From NCBI RefSeq assembly GCF_000227135.1, contig NC_018262.1, positions 1,887,502-1,951,501 of the forward strand: DNA of 64,000 nt, given 5' to 3'. Positions 51,596-61,989 of this stretch are shown piece after piece; the first letter of the stretch is position 1; each line of letters opens with the position of its first letter. Both the position numbers and the translations under genes were made by a program. The stretch is from Leishmania donovani (lineage: Eukaryota > Euglenozoa > Kinetoplastea > Trypanosomatida > Trypanosomatidae). The notes beneath the pieces were generated by a model, which was not told the origin of the DNA, ran no database searches, and was given only the letters and a program-made list of their open reading frames with translations.

Positions 51596-52617
51596 CAAGC
51601 ACCTGCGGCACACATCCGTCGATGGACAGGAGGAGCATGGGAGCTGATGACCGGTGTTTCTCCGCTGCAGAGGAGTGGCCTCAACAGTTTTATCACAAGG
51701 GCCTTGCTCTTTTTCTTTTGCAGGCTTGCTTTTTTTTTTGCACTTGCGCACCTCCTCTCTCTTTCGTCACTCCGCTCTCCCCGGTTCTCTCCGCCTCTCG
51801 GTGGACCGTCGCAGCGCAAAGAATGGAGGTGGGCTAGATCCGTAGCGCTGGCATCGGCGTGCGCGGCGCTGGCGGTGACACACAGTTTTGCTTGTTCTTT
51901 GCCATCTGTACATGCTGGGTCATTGCCGCCCCCTTCTGCATTTTTAATCTCTCTGTTCTTTCACTGCTGTGTGTGCGGTCCTCTCCGAAGGCTGGGCTGC
52001 TGAACGCACCAGACGGCAACTGTATTAAGACGCGTGGAAGGGACACACACACACACACACACACAAAAGCCAAACGGATAGGAGGGCGTCGTGACTGCTG
52101 GCGGCACAGCGAGCAACGGCTCTCCGAAAGATAGGGCGCTGCGGCGTGGGTGTGTGACCGCAGCGGTGAAATCGACAACCCCGCGCTCCCCCTCCCCCAC
52201 CTCCCACTCGAGAAGGTTTAGAGCGAAATGGATCGCAGGCTTCTCCACGTGTCGCGCGTGTATGTGTGTGTGGGGGACTTCACTGACGCCTTCGCTCACT
52301 GCCGTCCCCGTCACTCCCCAATGGATCTTGTGTGCGCAGTGTCCCCCGGACTGGGGTATAGGAGACCGGCCATTGACAGCGATGGAAGGCGAGCTTGCAT
52401 TCCCAACTTTTCTTTCACTTTTCCCCTTCTCCCGCGATTTGTACGTGATGCATGTGTGCCTCACGGTGGGCGAGTGAAGCGGTCACATAAATCCTGACTG
52501 CTGTGACCACGTCACCTAAACGAACGCCTCTCGCCATTGTCTTGTGAACACCTCGCCCGACTTTAGCGACTCTACGCAGGTGCAGCACCGCCTTCACGGT
52601 GGAGTTTGTGTTGAGAA
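51596..52617. other. Spacer between PEX13-like gene and next gene
   Basis: About 1 kb with no gene supported. Contains a T-rich tract at about 51707-51742 and (AC)n at 52043-52064. AG at 52565-52566 precedes the next ATG. Confidence 0.5.
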
Positions 52618-53646
52618 ATGAGCGCGGGCGCGAAGGCGTTCTTCAAAAAGGTGGGCTTGCCGGCCATCGGCTTCGGCATCGGCTGGGCGGGCTTCACGGT
52701 TGTCGAGCAGAACGGCTTGCTGAGCGAGCCGATGCAGCGCTGGCTCAATGTGCACAATCTCAAACTGCAGCTCTACACCCAGTGTCTGCTGCCGACCTCT
52801 GTGGTGGAAAAGTACGGCTACCCAGAGGACAGGCTGCGATCCATAATTGAACTCCTGGAAAAGGGGCACAACGAGTCCGAGGTGGCAGAACGCATGACCT
52901 TCGATGAGGTCTTGAGGCAGTGCGCCGTGCCGGAGCAGGTGGCGTACCTGGAGGAGCACGCGTCGGAGGAGATTCCGTACTTCTACATTGCAGACATCTT
53001 TCATTCGTGGGCGAACCTTAACGTCGACAGCTTCGTCCGTCAGCAGCCGCAGTCGCCCGCGGAAACGGCGACGGACGCTGCGACCTCCACATCGACGGCC
53101 GCGAGTGCTGCGTTTTCTCCTCCACTTGTCCTCCGCAACGATGATGCGTTTGACTCAGAGGTGCTGTGTAGCTCACTGTGGGAGAAGATGATTCACAATG
53201 TCATCCCATTCGACGTGAGTATTCGTGCTCTGTGCGTCTTGGCTGTGAACAACCGCGCCAATGCGCGGCGCCTGGCGCGGATGTCGTCGCCGGAGCGCGT
53301 GATCGAGCTGTACAGTGATTACACGGACAAGATCCAGGCGAATCAACGGCAAGGCATTGGGCCCGATGTGGTGTCCCCTGAAGAGGTCACCGCCGCCACT
53401 CTTTTCTTTCTGCGCGCTGTCAACGACGCCTCGGTTCACAGGCGGTGGATTCCGCTGCTGGGGGTATTTAGGCCAGACCCGTATCCACTTGCACGGAAGG
53501 TGTCGCCCGAGTTGTGGTGCCGTGCCTTTGGCAACCTCACACCAGCAGTGACAGGCGCGACGTCCGAAACGGCGGTGGTACTCGCAGACGTTATGAATGA
53601 GCGACTTCGGTGCGCCGAGCTGCGTAAGGTCGAGACGGCGCCGTGA
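52618..53646 (+). CDS. Conserved protein, unknown, with N-terminal glycine-rich membrane segment
   Basis: A 342-residue protein. Residues about 8-27 (FFKKVGLPAIGFGIGWAGFT) form a short hydrophobic, glycine-rich segment typical of a single membrane anchor. The rest is a soluble, mostly helical region. The middle (about 140-175) contains a Ser/Thr/Ala-rich linker (TATDAATSTSTAASAAF), with a folded helical C-terminal part (LWEKMIHNVIPFDVSIRALC). I do not recognise the family; no catalytic motif is visible. The start at 52618 follows an AG at 52565-52566 and is the first ATG. Confidence 0.75.
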   Translation: MSAGAKAFFKKVGLPAIGFGIGWAGFTVVEQNGLLSEPMQRWLNVHNLKLQLYTQCLLPTSVVEKYGYPEDRLRSIIELLEKGHNESEVAERMTFDEVLRQCAVPEQVAYLEEHASEEIPYFYIADIFHSWANLNVDSFVRQQPQSPAETATDAATSTSTAASAAFSPPLVLRNDDAFDSEVLCSSLWEKMIHNVIPFDVSIRALCVLAVNNRANARRLARMSSPERVIELYSDYTDKIQANQRQGIGPDVVSPEEVTAATLFFLRAVNDASVHRRWIPLLGVFRPDPYPLARKVSPELWCRAFGNLTPAVTGATSETAVVLADVMNERLRCAELRKVETAP

Positions 53647-54554
53647 CAGTCGTTGGCTTCGTGACAATGATAACGCGCGGGAGTGCACCTGCTTGGTATG
53701 CGGGCGTGTGTGTGCGGCCGCCGCTTTCATCGAGGGCGCGTTGTAGGGTTATTGTGTTCGTTGTTGAGCGCGTATTGTGCTGCGATTCTGGCATCCTCAC
53801 ACAGATCTGAAAGTAACTGGACCACCCGCAATATACAGGAGCTCAAGTAGGCGGAGGCTGCCCGTTTCTGCATGAGGCTCCTTGGTACACGGTTGCCAGC
53901 CAGTTGCTTGCCGACCCCCGGTGTCAGCGCTGCCGCCTGCTCCCTCTGCATGATCGCACTCTCTTTCCGCGAACTCGACTGATCTGTGGCCCGTGCGCCT
54001 CACAACGCGCTCTGACGTCTCTATGGCTTCTTTTAGTGCTCTCTTACACACACACACACCCTTCCGAACACGAGCTTATCGCCTCCTTGCCCTGTTCTTT
54101 CTCGAACGCCTTCTTCTTCGTCATCAGCTTCACGGCTTACTGCAATTTACTACGGAGGTGTGTGCGTGTGCGTGTGCGCATTGGTGTTGTTTGCCTATGC
54201 GTAGATCACTGTCGCGCTACTCTCACTATCAGAGCCGCCGAATTCCGCCTCTCCTCTTGAATACCTCTGAACGCTTCGGCTTCTGCGGTTGCTTAAGCTT
54301 CCCCTATAAGGGCCACCACCTCTCCTCGCGAAAAGCAACAAAAAACTAAAAGTACCACCTCAGCACGCGCATACGCCCGCTATCTCCTCTGTCCCTCTCT
54401 CTCTCTTGGTTTCAGCTTTAGCTCGCCTTAATCACTGTGCTCGTGTTTGCGCCTGCCGTCGCCCACGTTGCGTCTCCTTGCGCGCTCCTTCTTTTTTTTT
54501 CGTGCTCTCCTCTCATACACCAACGCGTTGCCCTGGCCCTTCAACGAGTGACCA
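53647..54554. other. Spacer between 342-aa and Thr-rich protein genes
   Basis: About 0.9 kb with no gene supported; the last third is C/T-rich and contains a short T run at 54490-54498. Confidence 0.5.
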
Positions 54555-54872
54555 ATGCTGCTAAATAACGAGCCGTCTCCGGCGGTTCACGTACAGCCTA
54601 CGCTGGCGGCCGCCTATCAACGCACGCGCCTGAAGGCGAACGCGGTGCTTCTGCGCTACGGGCACATTATCCCTATTGTAGCGGTGGCTTTCTGCCTCAT
54701 TCTCTCGACTTCGATCTCTATTCAGCGCGAGATAGCCTACAGTCGAGCCGCAGCGCAGACGACGACAACGACTACAACCACAACGACAACCACAACGACA
54801 ACCGCGGCTCCGGCAGGACCCAACACAACGTCCACGATGGAGGCCAGCAGCACAGGCACATCAGGGATGTAA
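54555..54872 (+). CDS. Small Thr-rich single-TM protein
   Basis: A 105-residue protein with one hydrophobic segment (IIPIVAVAFCLILSTSISI, about residues 38-56), then a run of 15 threonines (about 69-83) encoded by ACN codons and a Thr/Ser/Gly/Ala tail. This layout (short N-terminal side, TM, Thr-rich tail) suggests a type II membrane protein with a tail that could be O-glycosylated. The function is unknown. The minus-strand equivalent is a poly-valine shadow and is ignored. Confidence 0.6.
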   Translation: MLLNNEPSPAVHVQPTLAAAYQRTRLKANAVLLRYGHIIPIVAVAFCLILSTSISIQREIAYSRAAAQTTTTTTTTTTTTTTTAAPAGPNTTSTMEASSTGTSGM

Positions 54873-57078
54873 GGCGCTACATTGATCATGCCACGTGCTA
54901 AAGTGTCGATTACGTCGATATCCTCCGCTAAAGATTCTGAAGGTGATGACACTCTCCCTCCCCCAACACACACACACACACGCATACACACAGGGTGGCT
55001 CTGTATACATGTACTTGTGTTCATTTCACTCAGTACTTGATATATAGCGCAGCAGCGTTCTTGACAGGCTTTGTTGTAAGCGGCGCATTCGCGGAGATTG
55101 CCGGTGCATGTGCTTGCGCTCGCGTACGAAATCGTCAGTGTGTGGCGCGCCGGCCGCCGCCGTGGCGCTTCCCTCGGCGTCTTCCCACCCCCTGTGTTGT
55201 GCTGCACTGATCGGATGATCTTCCTTGTTGTTGTTGTGACTCCTTGTTACTGTTCTCTCCTCTGTCTCCGCTTCGCCAGCGGCCCTTAGCATGCGCTGCC
55301 TGCGTTTCCCTTTCCATTGTCGTGGACGGGTGTGCTTCTGAGGAGAGTCTATCGGTGCGGTGAGGCATACGGCGAAGGAAAGGGGGAGCAAGCGCATGTA
55401 AGTGATCACGATAGGGCGGGCGATAGCTTCGTGCCGCCTCCTTGCTCCCCACGGGTTGCGCACTTCTTCTATTTCTCTCATTGCTGCATACATGTGGTTG
55501 AATGACTCCCATCTCCTTTCCTCCACTACGAGCTGTCGTCGTGGGTGAGCGGAACAGCTTTTTTTGTTTGCCTTCGTTGTCGATCTTTTTTCGTATCGTC
55601 CAACTGCCGCGTAATCCTCCTACTACCTCCAACCTCATATGCAACATGCTTGTGGGAATAAACACGACTTTGCACGGGCAACGTTCAAGTGTTGGAGGTG
55701 CCCTCCCCCCCCCAAAAAAAAGGCAGCCAAAGAAAATGCTGTTCTTTTTTTTTGGGGCCTCTCCTATGGTGCAGCTCCCTGCTCGCCTTCGGCATCGGCA
55801 TCGGCAGCGCCGCTTGTGCGGATACGACAGAGGCCCTCTAAAATGCTGAGAAACATGCGGACTGGACCTCTTGTGTCCACCTCGTCATAATCTGAAATGC
55901 TCTGATGCCGGCGTGCTCTACGTGCATGGAAGTCAGCCCTTTGCTGCAGCCTGCCCACGATTGCAAAACTGTGGTATCCTCGGCTCCCTCCTCCTCTCCT
56001 CTACATTATACTCTTTCCCACACACACGCATGTTGGGGTTTTCTGTTCTGTATAATGTGCCGATGCATCTCCACCTTTCTCCTCCTCGAACCCCTCACCG
56101 TCGGTGAATGCTTGCCACCATTTCCTCTTCGAAAGCACAACAATCCATATAACCATCATAACCGCGGCCATCAACAACACCAGCGAACCGATCACCTAGA
56201 GTGCCATCCGTGTGGGGCCCTTAGCAACGTCTGCGAGTGCCCCCCGCCAATACATCTCCCCACAATTCAGCAGTCGAGCACGCACCAGCACACATCCACA
56301 CACACAGACATACACGCACAGCGACACACAGACAGACACGTCACCTACGACAGCTCGTTGCCCTTTCCCGTTTCGAGGCTCTAACGAGCACTGATTTCAG
56401 CGACGAAGCAAGGACCTCCTCCCTCCCTGTTGTTTTGTTCTTCTCGTGCGGCTGCTTGTTTCTTACTTCTGCCATTGAACTCATTTTGTTTTTGTCTTTG
56501 TTTCGTTGTTTGGACAGCTTCCTTTTCTCTCTTTTGGTGCGCGCGCATATGTACGTTTCGGGTTGCCTTATATTACACCTCTCGATTTAACTCTGCCGTC
56601 TCACGTTCTCCCGCCTTAGCAGTGTGCGCGTGTGCGCCCACTCCGCTTGTGCCCCTCCCCTTTCTTTGTGCGCCCTTTATTATTCTTCATCTCCCGCTAA
56701 CTCTCTTTTTCTCTCGCTCTCGCTCTCTCTGTTTGCGTCTTGGGTCTGTGATAACAGTTGTGCTGGCGACGTGACGTTTTTTTTTGATCTTCGACCTGGT
56801 TTTTTTTTGCCTTATTTAAGCAGTGGTCGTTTCTGTCAGCCCCTTCTCTGTTGTCTTCGCGTCCCGTGGTGCAGCCCCTCTCGCTGTCTTCTCTTCTGCC
56901 CTGCCAGCGCCCTCCTGACCTTGTGAACACACGCACCAATTTCACCTCGGCGAAAACGTCGTGCTCGAGCCCCCACAGCAGCGCCGCACAGGCGCCGTCA
57001 TCTTCGCCGGCGGTAACCCCAACTTTCAGCAGTGAGTCATTGCTACGCTCAATGACTCCCTCTCTCGCCGCGAGTGCA
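54873..57078. other. 2.2 kb spacer before IPCS gene
   Basis: No gene supported. (AC)n-rich segments at about 54966-54991 and 56290-56330, C and A runs at 55705-55718, and pyrimidine-rich 56400-56900. The likely IPCS acceptor AG is at 57028-57029 after aactttc, and the upstream in-frame ATG at 57052 is a second possible start. Confidence 0.5.
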
Positions 57079-58236
57079 ATGACGAGTCACGTGACAGTGC
57101 ACGATGTGGACGGCGATGAAGATATTGAGACCGACCTCGTGCCGTGGTACAAGCAGCCGCTACCCTTGGGTACGCAGGTGATGCGGTTCATCCTTTTGCT
57201 GCTGCTCACGGTGATGTTCCTCGGCGTGGCTATTCTCGTCGCGAACGCACGTATGCCGGACCCCAAGAAGGTGCGCCCGCTGCCCGATCTGCTTCTCGAG
57301 TGGATTCCGAAGGTGACGCTTGTCGAGAATGGCAGCAACGTCATCATCTTTCTGCTGAACGCTACGACGGTGGTGGTGGGCTTCAAGGTCTTTTTGCTGG
57401 AGCGACACATGAATGGACTGCCCAGCGTTACCTTCTTGGTGGGTATCCCGAAGATCGGCTCCTTTCTAAACCGCATCGCGTTTGGCGTTGTCGACTCGGG
57501 GCGGCGTCCCTTCCCGCTGAAGAATGTCTTCCCAATTATGACCATTCGCTTCCTGACGTCGTACGCCGTGGTGATGGTGTTCCGCACATTTGTAATCATG
57601 GGGACGTCGTACCCGGCAACCGACAACCACTGTCAGAATCCGCAAGTGATCGAGCACCCAGTACTCAACGTTATCCTTACCCTCGTCACACTAAGCAGTG
57701 GTGCGATCCACTGCGGCGATCTGATGTTCAGCGGGCACACGATGATCCTCAGCCTCGCCTTCATTCTAGCGTGGGACTACAGCCCTTTTCTGCACCCGTG
57801 GGCGGTGCGTGTGTGGGTGTCCGCGCTTCTGCCCATCAGCTATTACTGTATCCTTGCCTCTCGCTCCCACTACACGGATGACATCCTGGTGGCGATGTAC
57901 GTGATGATCGCGACGTATAAGCTCATCGATCATGCGGAGACTGGCGCGCCGTGGCAGATGCAGCTGCTGATTCGCTGGATGCCATGGCCAGGCACCAACG
58001 CGATCGAGGAGAAATGGGCGGCTGAAGAGGTTGTAGTTGTTGTTCAAACGCCTGCAGAAGACTCGACTGATGCGTCGGCGGCTGTGCCTGAGCACGAAAA
58101 CCCCATCAAGGAGACGCTTCCTGCGCAAACGGCAACGGGCGGTTCTAGTAGTAGCGGTACACCCCTGTTGAGGATGCACGACTCACCAAGCATCGGACAT
58201 CTGCACTCTGGTGTGCGCGAGACGACACAAGGGTGA
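57079..58236 (+). CDS. IPCS: Inositol phosphorylceramide synthase
   Basis: A 385-residue membrane enzyme that transfers phosphoinositol from phosphatidylinositol to ceramide, the main sphingolipid-making step in Leishmania Golgi. Several hydrophobic segments are visible (for example VMRFILLLLLTVMFLGV near 34-50). The catalytic motifs are CGDLMFSGHT (about 212-221, with His220) and HYTDD (about 264-268, with His264 and Asp268), the triad described for L. major IPCS. The start at 57079 gives that same numbering; 57052 would add nine residues. The C-terminal tail, after the last membrane segment, is low in complexity (SSSSG). IPCS has no human counterpart and is a known drug-target candidate. 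Confidence 0.93.
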   Translation: MTSHVTVHDVDGDEDIETDLVPWYKQPLPLGTQVMRFILLLLLTVMFLGVAILVANARMPDPKKVRPLPDLLLEWIPKVTLVENGSNVIIFLLNATTVVVGFKVFLLERHMNGLPSVTFLVGIPKIGSFLNRIAFGVVDSGRRPFPLKNVFPIMTIRFLTSYAVVMVFRTFVIMGTSYPATDNHCQNPQVIEHPVLNVILTLVTLSSGAIHCGDLMFSGHTMILSLAFILAWDYSPFLHPWAVRVWVSALLPISYYCILASRSHYTDDILVAMYVMIATYKLIDHAETGAPWQMQLLIRWMPWPGTNAIEEKWAAEEVVVVVQTPAEDSTDASAAVPEHENPIKETLPAQTATGGSSSSGTPLLRMHDSPSIGHLHSGVRETTQG

Positions 58237-58658
58237 CACAGGACCTCGTCGCCCTACGCACGGTGCCGCTCTCCCGTCATTTGTTGATCTGTGCTTGCAA
58301 AGGTCGGTGAAAGACTGTGCACAGCTCGATGGCTCTGATGCTCACGGCGGCGAATGCACACGAGGCCTAACCTAAGCACCGGCTCTTGAGTTTCTTTGTT
58401 GTGTTGCGCGCAGAAGCTTATTTCCCATTGACACCGCCGCCTTCCCTCTCTCTCCCTTTTCCATGCGCATGCGTATTTTTCTGTGTCGTCTGAGCGGATC
58501 TTTGCCGTCTTTTGTTTCTATGTTTATTTTTCGTTGTTTGATGCTTTTGTTTTTGTTCTTCTTCGTTGTTCCCGCTGTTGATGTTTTTGCACTATCCCAC
58601 CCGGGACCCCTCGATTCTCTGCTGCTCTAGCCGTTCCACAAGTGCCACGCGACTGCTA

Positions 58659-58703
58659 GAGGTGCCTCAGAGAGAGAGAGAGAGTGAGGGATTTGGGCAC
58701 CTC
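58659..58703 (+). repeat. Inverted repeat (8-bp arms) in IPCS 3' spacer
   Basis: Arms gaggtgcc (58659-58666) and ggcacctc (58696-58703) flank an (AG)n-rich loop. Confidence 0.55.
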
Positions 58704-58739
58704 AAAGACACACCTGCATGTATTTAGGTGTATCTGTGT

Positions 58740-58758
58740 ACCGACGTGGAGCGTCGGT
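58740..58758 (+). repeat. Small hairpin: 7-bp arms, 5-nt loop
   Basis: Arms accgacg and cgtcggt flank tggag. It lies about 500 bases after the IPCS stop codon, close to the repeat at 58659-58703. Confidence 0.5.
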
Positions 58759-59049
58759 GTGAAGCAGGTCGTGCTGAATTGCAATAAAAAAGAAACGGCA
58801 GTAAAAGTAGAAGCTCGTAATCTTTATTTGTGACTGCTGGCTGGTACCTCTCAACCGAAAAGGAAATGCCCTATGCAGCGACAGACTATCCCTGGCATAC
58901 GCATGGACCTGAGTGAGCCGTGTTGCCCATGCTTTCTCTCTATTCCCTTTCCTCAATGAATTTCCAGATTGGCATGGCACAGAGGGACAGATAACTCTCC
59001 TTCCTTTTCGGTGAATTCGAATGAAATCCTTTTCTGTGCCTGAATAAGG

Positions 59050-61430
59050 GGGATGTTTTCTTAACCATCTTGCTCCAAAACCAAAAATTCAGCAGACATA
59101 CCCATGCACGACTGCAGCTTACCTGCCGCTGTGGCACTGCTGCCAAATTCTGGCCGTCTACGGCGGTTCGTCCTACACCGTTCCTTCTGCGCATGTGCGA
59201 TGCGCGGCCGGCGCCGGGCGGAGGCGGTGTCGCCCGCTGTGCGGGTAACAGGGGGTGTTACTCTGGCGTCCGATGCCGGTAGCCAGGTCCGTAATCTATG
59301 CCGTTGGCCTCGGCTCCTCTGACAATGTCCATCTTGCAAGCTTGCGAACTTCCCCGATATGTTTCAATCGGCAACGATCAAAGGCAATTCACGGTTAGAG
59401 GCGCACGCGACGGGCTGGCAGCGCCAGAATATGTGCCCAGAGGCGTCGCCGCATGCCAACCTCCGCCCTTGTACGGGCCGCGCCGAGTGCCGTGAGAAGG
59501 GGGAGCGAGCCCGCAGCCACAGCAGCAACCACACTTGTGCTCCTGTCTGTCAGCCCATCTAGCGGTCGATGCAGCGGGCCAGGCCCCAGACCCACTGCTT
59601 CACACTCAGCGCGGGAGCTGCAAGCAAGGAGGAGGGGGGAGACGCAGCCTCCAATCACCGCACCTATGGGGTGTATAACCTCTTACGAAGCATCGCAGTC
59701 GCTCCTGATTTCTGTGTTTGCCTACACCGCGCCATTCACCCAGAGCGGAGAAAAGGAGACTCGAAAAAGTGTGAGAGTTGCTGCCTGCGCGCCGTTGTTT
59801 TTTCCTCGGCCGGGGTGCTTACCTGCAGCCCGCCAGGGAGTGACGTGCTGAAGTGCACGAGAATGCCGCACGTGTGGGAAGTGCGTGCGCGCGGAGCCCC
59901 GAAGCGGTCGATGCCCGCATACACGCGTGCGAGCCGCCACTGTGCTTTGGCAACACCTTCATTCGGCGCGTACGCCCCCGGCGCCAAATACGCACGGCGG
60001 CCTCTCCGAGCGGGTCCCGGCCGTCTGCGCGCCATTCGCCTACCCACGGTGGCCGCGGCCGCTTTGGGCACGAAGGTGGTGTCAACGGCCCCCCTGCCGT
60101 TGGCGCTGGCACCGTCCCGCCGCGCGGCGGCACCGCAAAGCAGCCGCCGTGCGAGCAGCGCCACGCCGAAAGGGCAGAGCAGACCCTCTGACGGACCCCG
60201 CTCGCGCGAGCACACCGCCCTACGCCTGGCAAGCCGAGCCCTGGCTACTTTGATGGCTCCTGCAACGTGCCGGCCAGTGTCGCGCATGGGTTGGAGGTCT
60301 ACGCCGGGAAGGCGGAAGGGGCAGCGATCCTCCTCCGGGCACGCGCGTGCAACGAGCCGTGTCCCTCCCGGAAATGGACAGTNNNNNNNNNNNNNNNNNN
60401 NNNNNNNNNNNNNNNNNNNNNNNNNNNNNNNNNNNNNNNNNNNNNNNNNNNNNNNNNNNNNNNNNNNNNNNNNNNNNNNNNAATGGACAGTGAGCTTGGC
60501 CGCGTCGTGAACAGTTCGCACTGTGGTGGCGGCGGCCCAGTCGTAGATGAACTCGTGGAGCACCAGCGCAACGCCCCCGACTGTCCGTTTGTGGTGTGCT
60601 GCATCGAGGTGTCCGTATCGCTTGCGCAGATCAAGTATTTGTTGTCGCGCCCATCCAGCAGAGTAGCTCAAGTCTGGTTTAGTCGTTCTGTTTGTTACCG
60701 CACTGGGTTGTACGATTCGGGAGCCGTTCTAGGAGCGTGAGGACCGGATGCAACATCGCTGGGTATCTGAACGAGAACTTCCCGTGTTACCAGGACGGTC
60801 GTAGGTACGTAGTCGGGCCTGAGGGGTGCATCCGTCTAGGAGGGTCATCTCAGCAAAGCCACACCGTCACTCCTGCAACCTCGTCCTGGAGAACAGAGGA
60901 GGGCCTGTTGCCTATACGTGCATCCTCGTGCATGAGCAGGGAGAGGCCGCGGTCGTGCTTCTTTTCCCTCGCTACATGGGAATGCTGAAACGCCGAGAAA
61001 TGGCGTGCCGCACAGGCCTGTTGGGGTGTGTATGGAGTGCATCTCCAGCAGAATGCAGACTTGTATCGGGGGTGCACCAGAAAACGGGGCTAAGGACCCG
61101 CGCCAGCGTAGCCCAGCACAATCTACCTGCATTGCATAGAGGGCGCAGTAGGTGGGAAATCACGCTCGACACCACTACAACGCACCAAAAGCTAACAAAG
61201 AGCAGGTGGATGCGCACGCTTGTTGGATTGCCGAGACGATCTGTGGTGAGCTGTGGTACACCTGTGATTATGGCTGCGTGCCTCTTTAGGCACAGCGCCA
61301 GCCCACGCCTGTCTGCTGGCACAAAGAGTCCAGAACCGTACTCAACGGCAGCCTGCAGGCTCTTGGCTTCCCCAGAAAGAGAGGGCAGGAGACCCTGAAG
61401 TGCCACAAACTGTGGTGTGCCCGGCCGGCA
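59050..61430 (-). mobile_element. Degenerate ingi/DIRE-type non-LTR retroposon remnant
   Basis: On the minus strand, reading from right to left, pieces of the ingi/L1Tc-type polyprotein appear with frameshifts and stops. KRHAAIITGVPQLTTD at about 61239-61286 resembles the segment just after the RT domain. VHFSTSLPGG at about 59826-59858 resembles the linker before RNase H. ACSSRAECEA at about 59584-59625 and LWAHILALPARRVRL at about 59398-59442 resemble RNase H helices. No RT catalytic region is in the window. The right-hand limit is approximate. The spacing between the first two motifs (about 1.4 kb) is longer than I expect, so something may have been inserted. The 99-N gap at 60383-60481 lies inside. 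Confidence 0.6.
60383..60481. other. Assembly gap, 99 N
   Basis: Run of 99 N. The ten bases on its left (aatggacagt, 60373-60382) recur at 60482-60491, as expected of overlapping contig ends that were not merged. Confidence 0.95.
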
Positions 61431-61989
61431 TCAGGGAAAGGAACACCCCGCGACTCGTAGAAGTCTTTCAGCAGCCTCACATCTCGTTCCATGCTCTCTC
61501 GCTTTTTTTTTCGCTCTCGTGATTTCACTGTTTCTCTGTCATCTTGTTTTTCCTTGGCGGTTCCTTTCTGTGAATGGTCACACCCGTTGCCGTGCGTGCA
61601 TCGCCTCCATTTCGTCTATTGCGCACCGCTTTCATTTTTGCTTCTCTCGCACCAACACGACCAATCCTGTACACACACGCACACATACACGCAACACTCA
61701 CGCGCATCTCTCCTCCCTCCTTATACTCCAGTAGTAAACGGCTCCCACTCATTCTCTCCCGTCTCGCAATCGCCACCACATCCTTGTTTTTTTCGTGCGC
61801 AACAACAGACTCGTCATCCACACGGCTGTCCATTCACGAAATACAACAGAAATAAAGCAACAACGCATTGAAGTATCTTCTACCCACACCCCCTCTCTCC
61901 CTACGCGTACTCCATCAAACCCTCAACAGTTTGCTTTCTTACCTTTTTGCCACCCTCACCTGCTACACGCTCACGAAACGCGCACTACC

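Larger units (their letters stand above)
58237..61989. other. 3.75 kb spacer with DIRE remnant before PSP1 gene
   Basis: Its first 0.8 kb is ordinary 3' spacer with hairpin-forming repeats (58659-58758). Bases about 59050-61430 are a GC-rich, minus-strand retroposon remnant. The last 0.5 kb is pyrimidine-rich and leads to the PSP1-domain gene. Confidence 0.6.

Noticed and set aside
54737..55207. Minus-strand open frame opposite the Thr tract
   Set aside because: Its poly-valine run is the reverse complement of the ACN threonine codons, so it is a shadow.
59453..60510. Long + strand open frames in the DIRE region
   Set aside because: The recognisable motifs are all on the minus strand; the + frames are arginine/alanine-rich shadows of GC-rich DNA.
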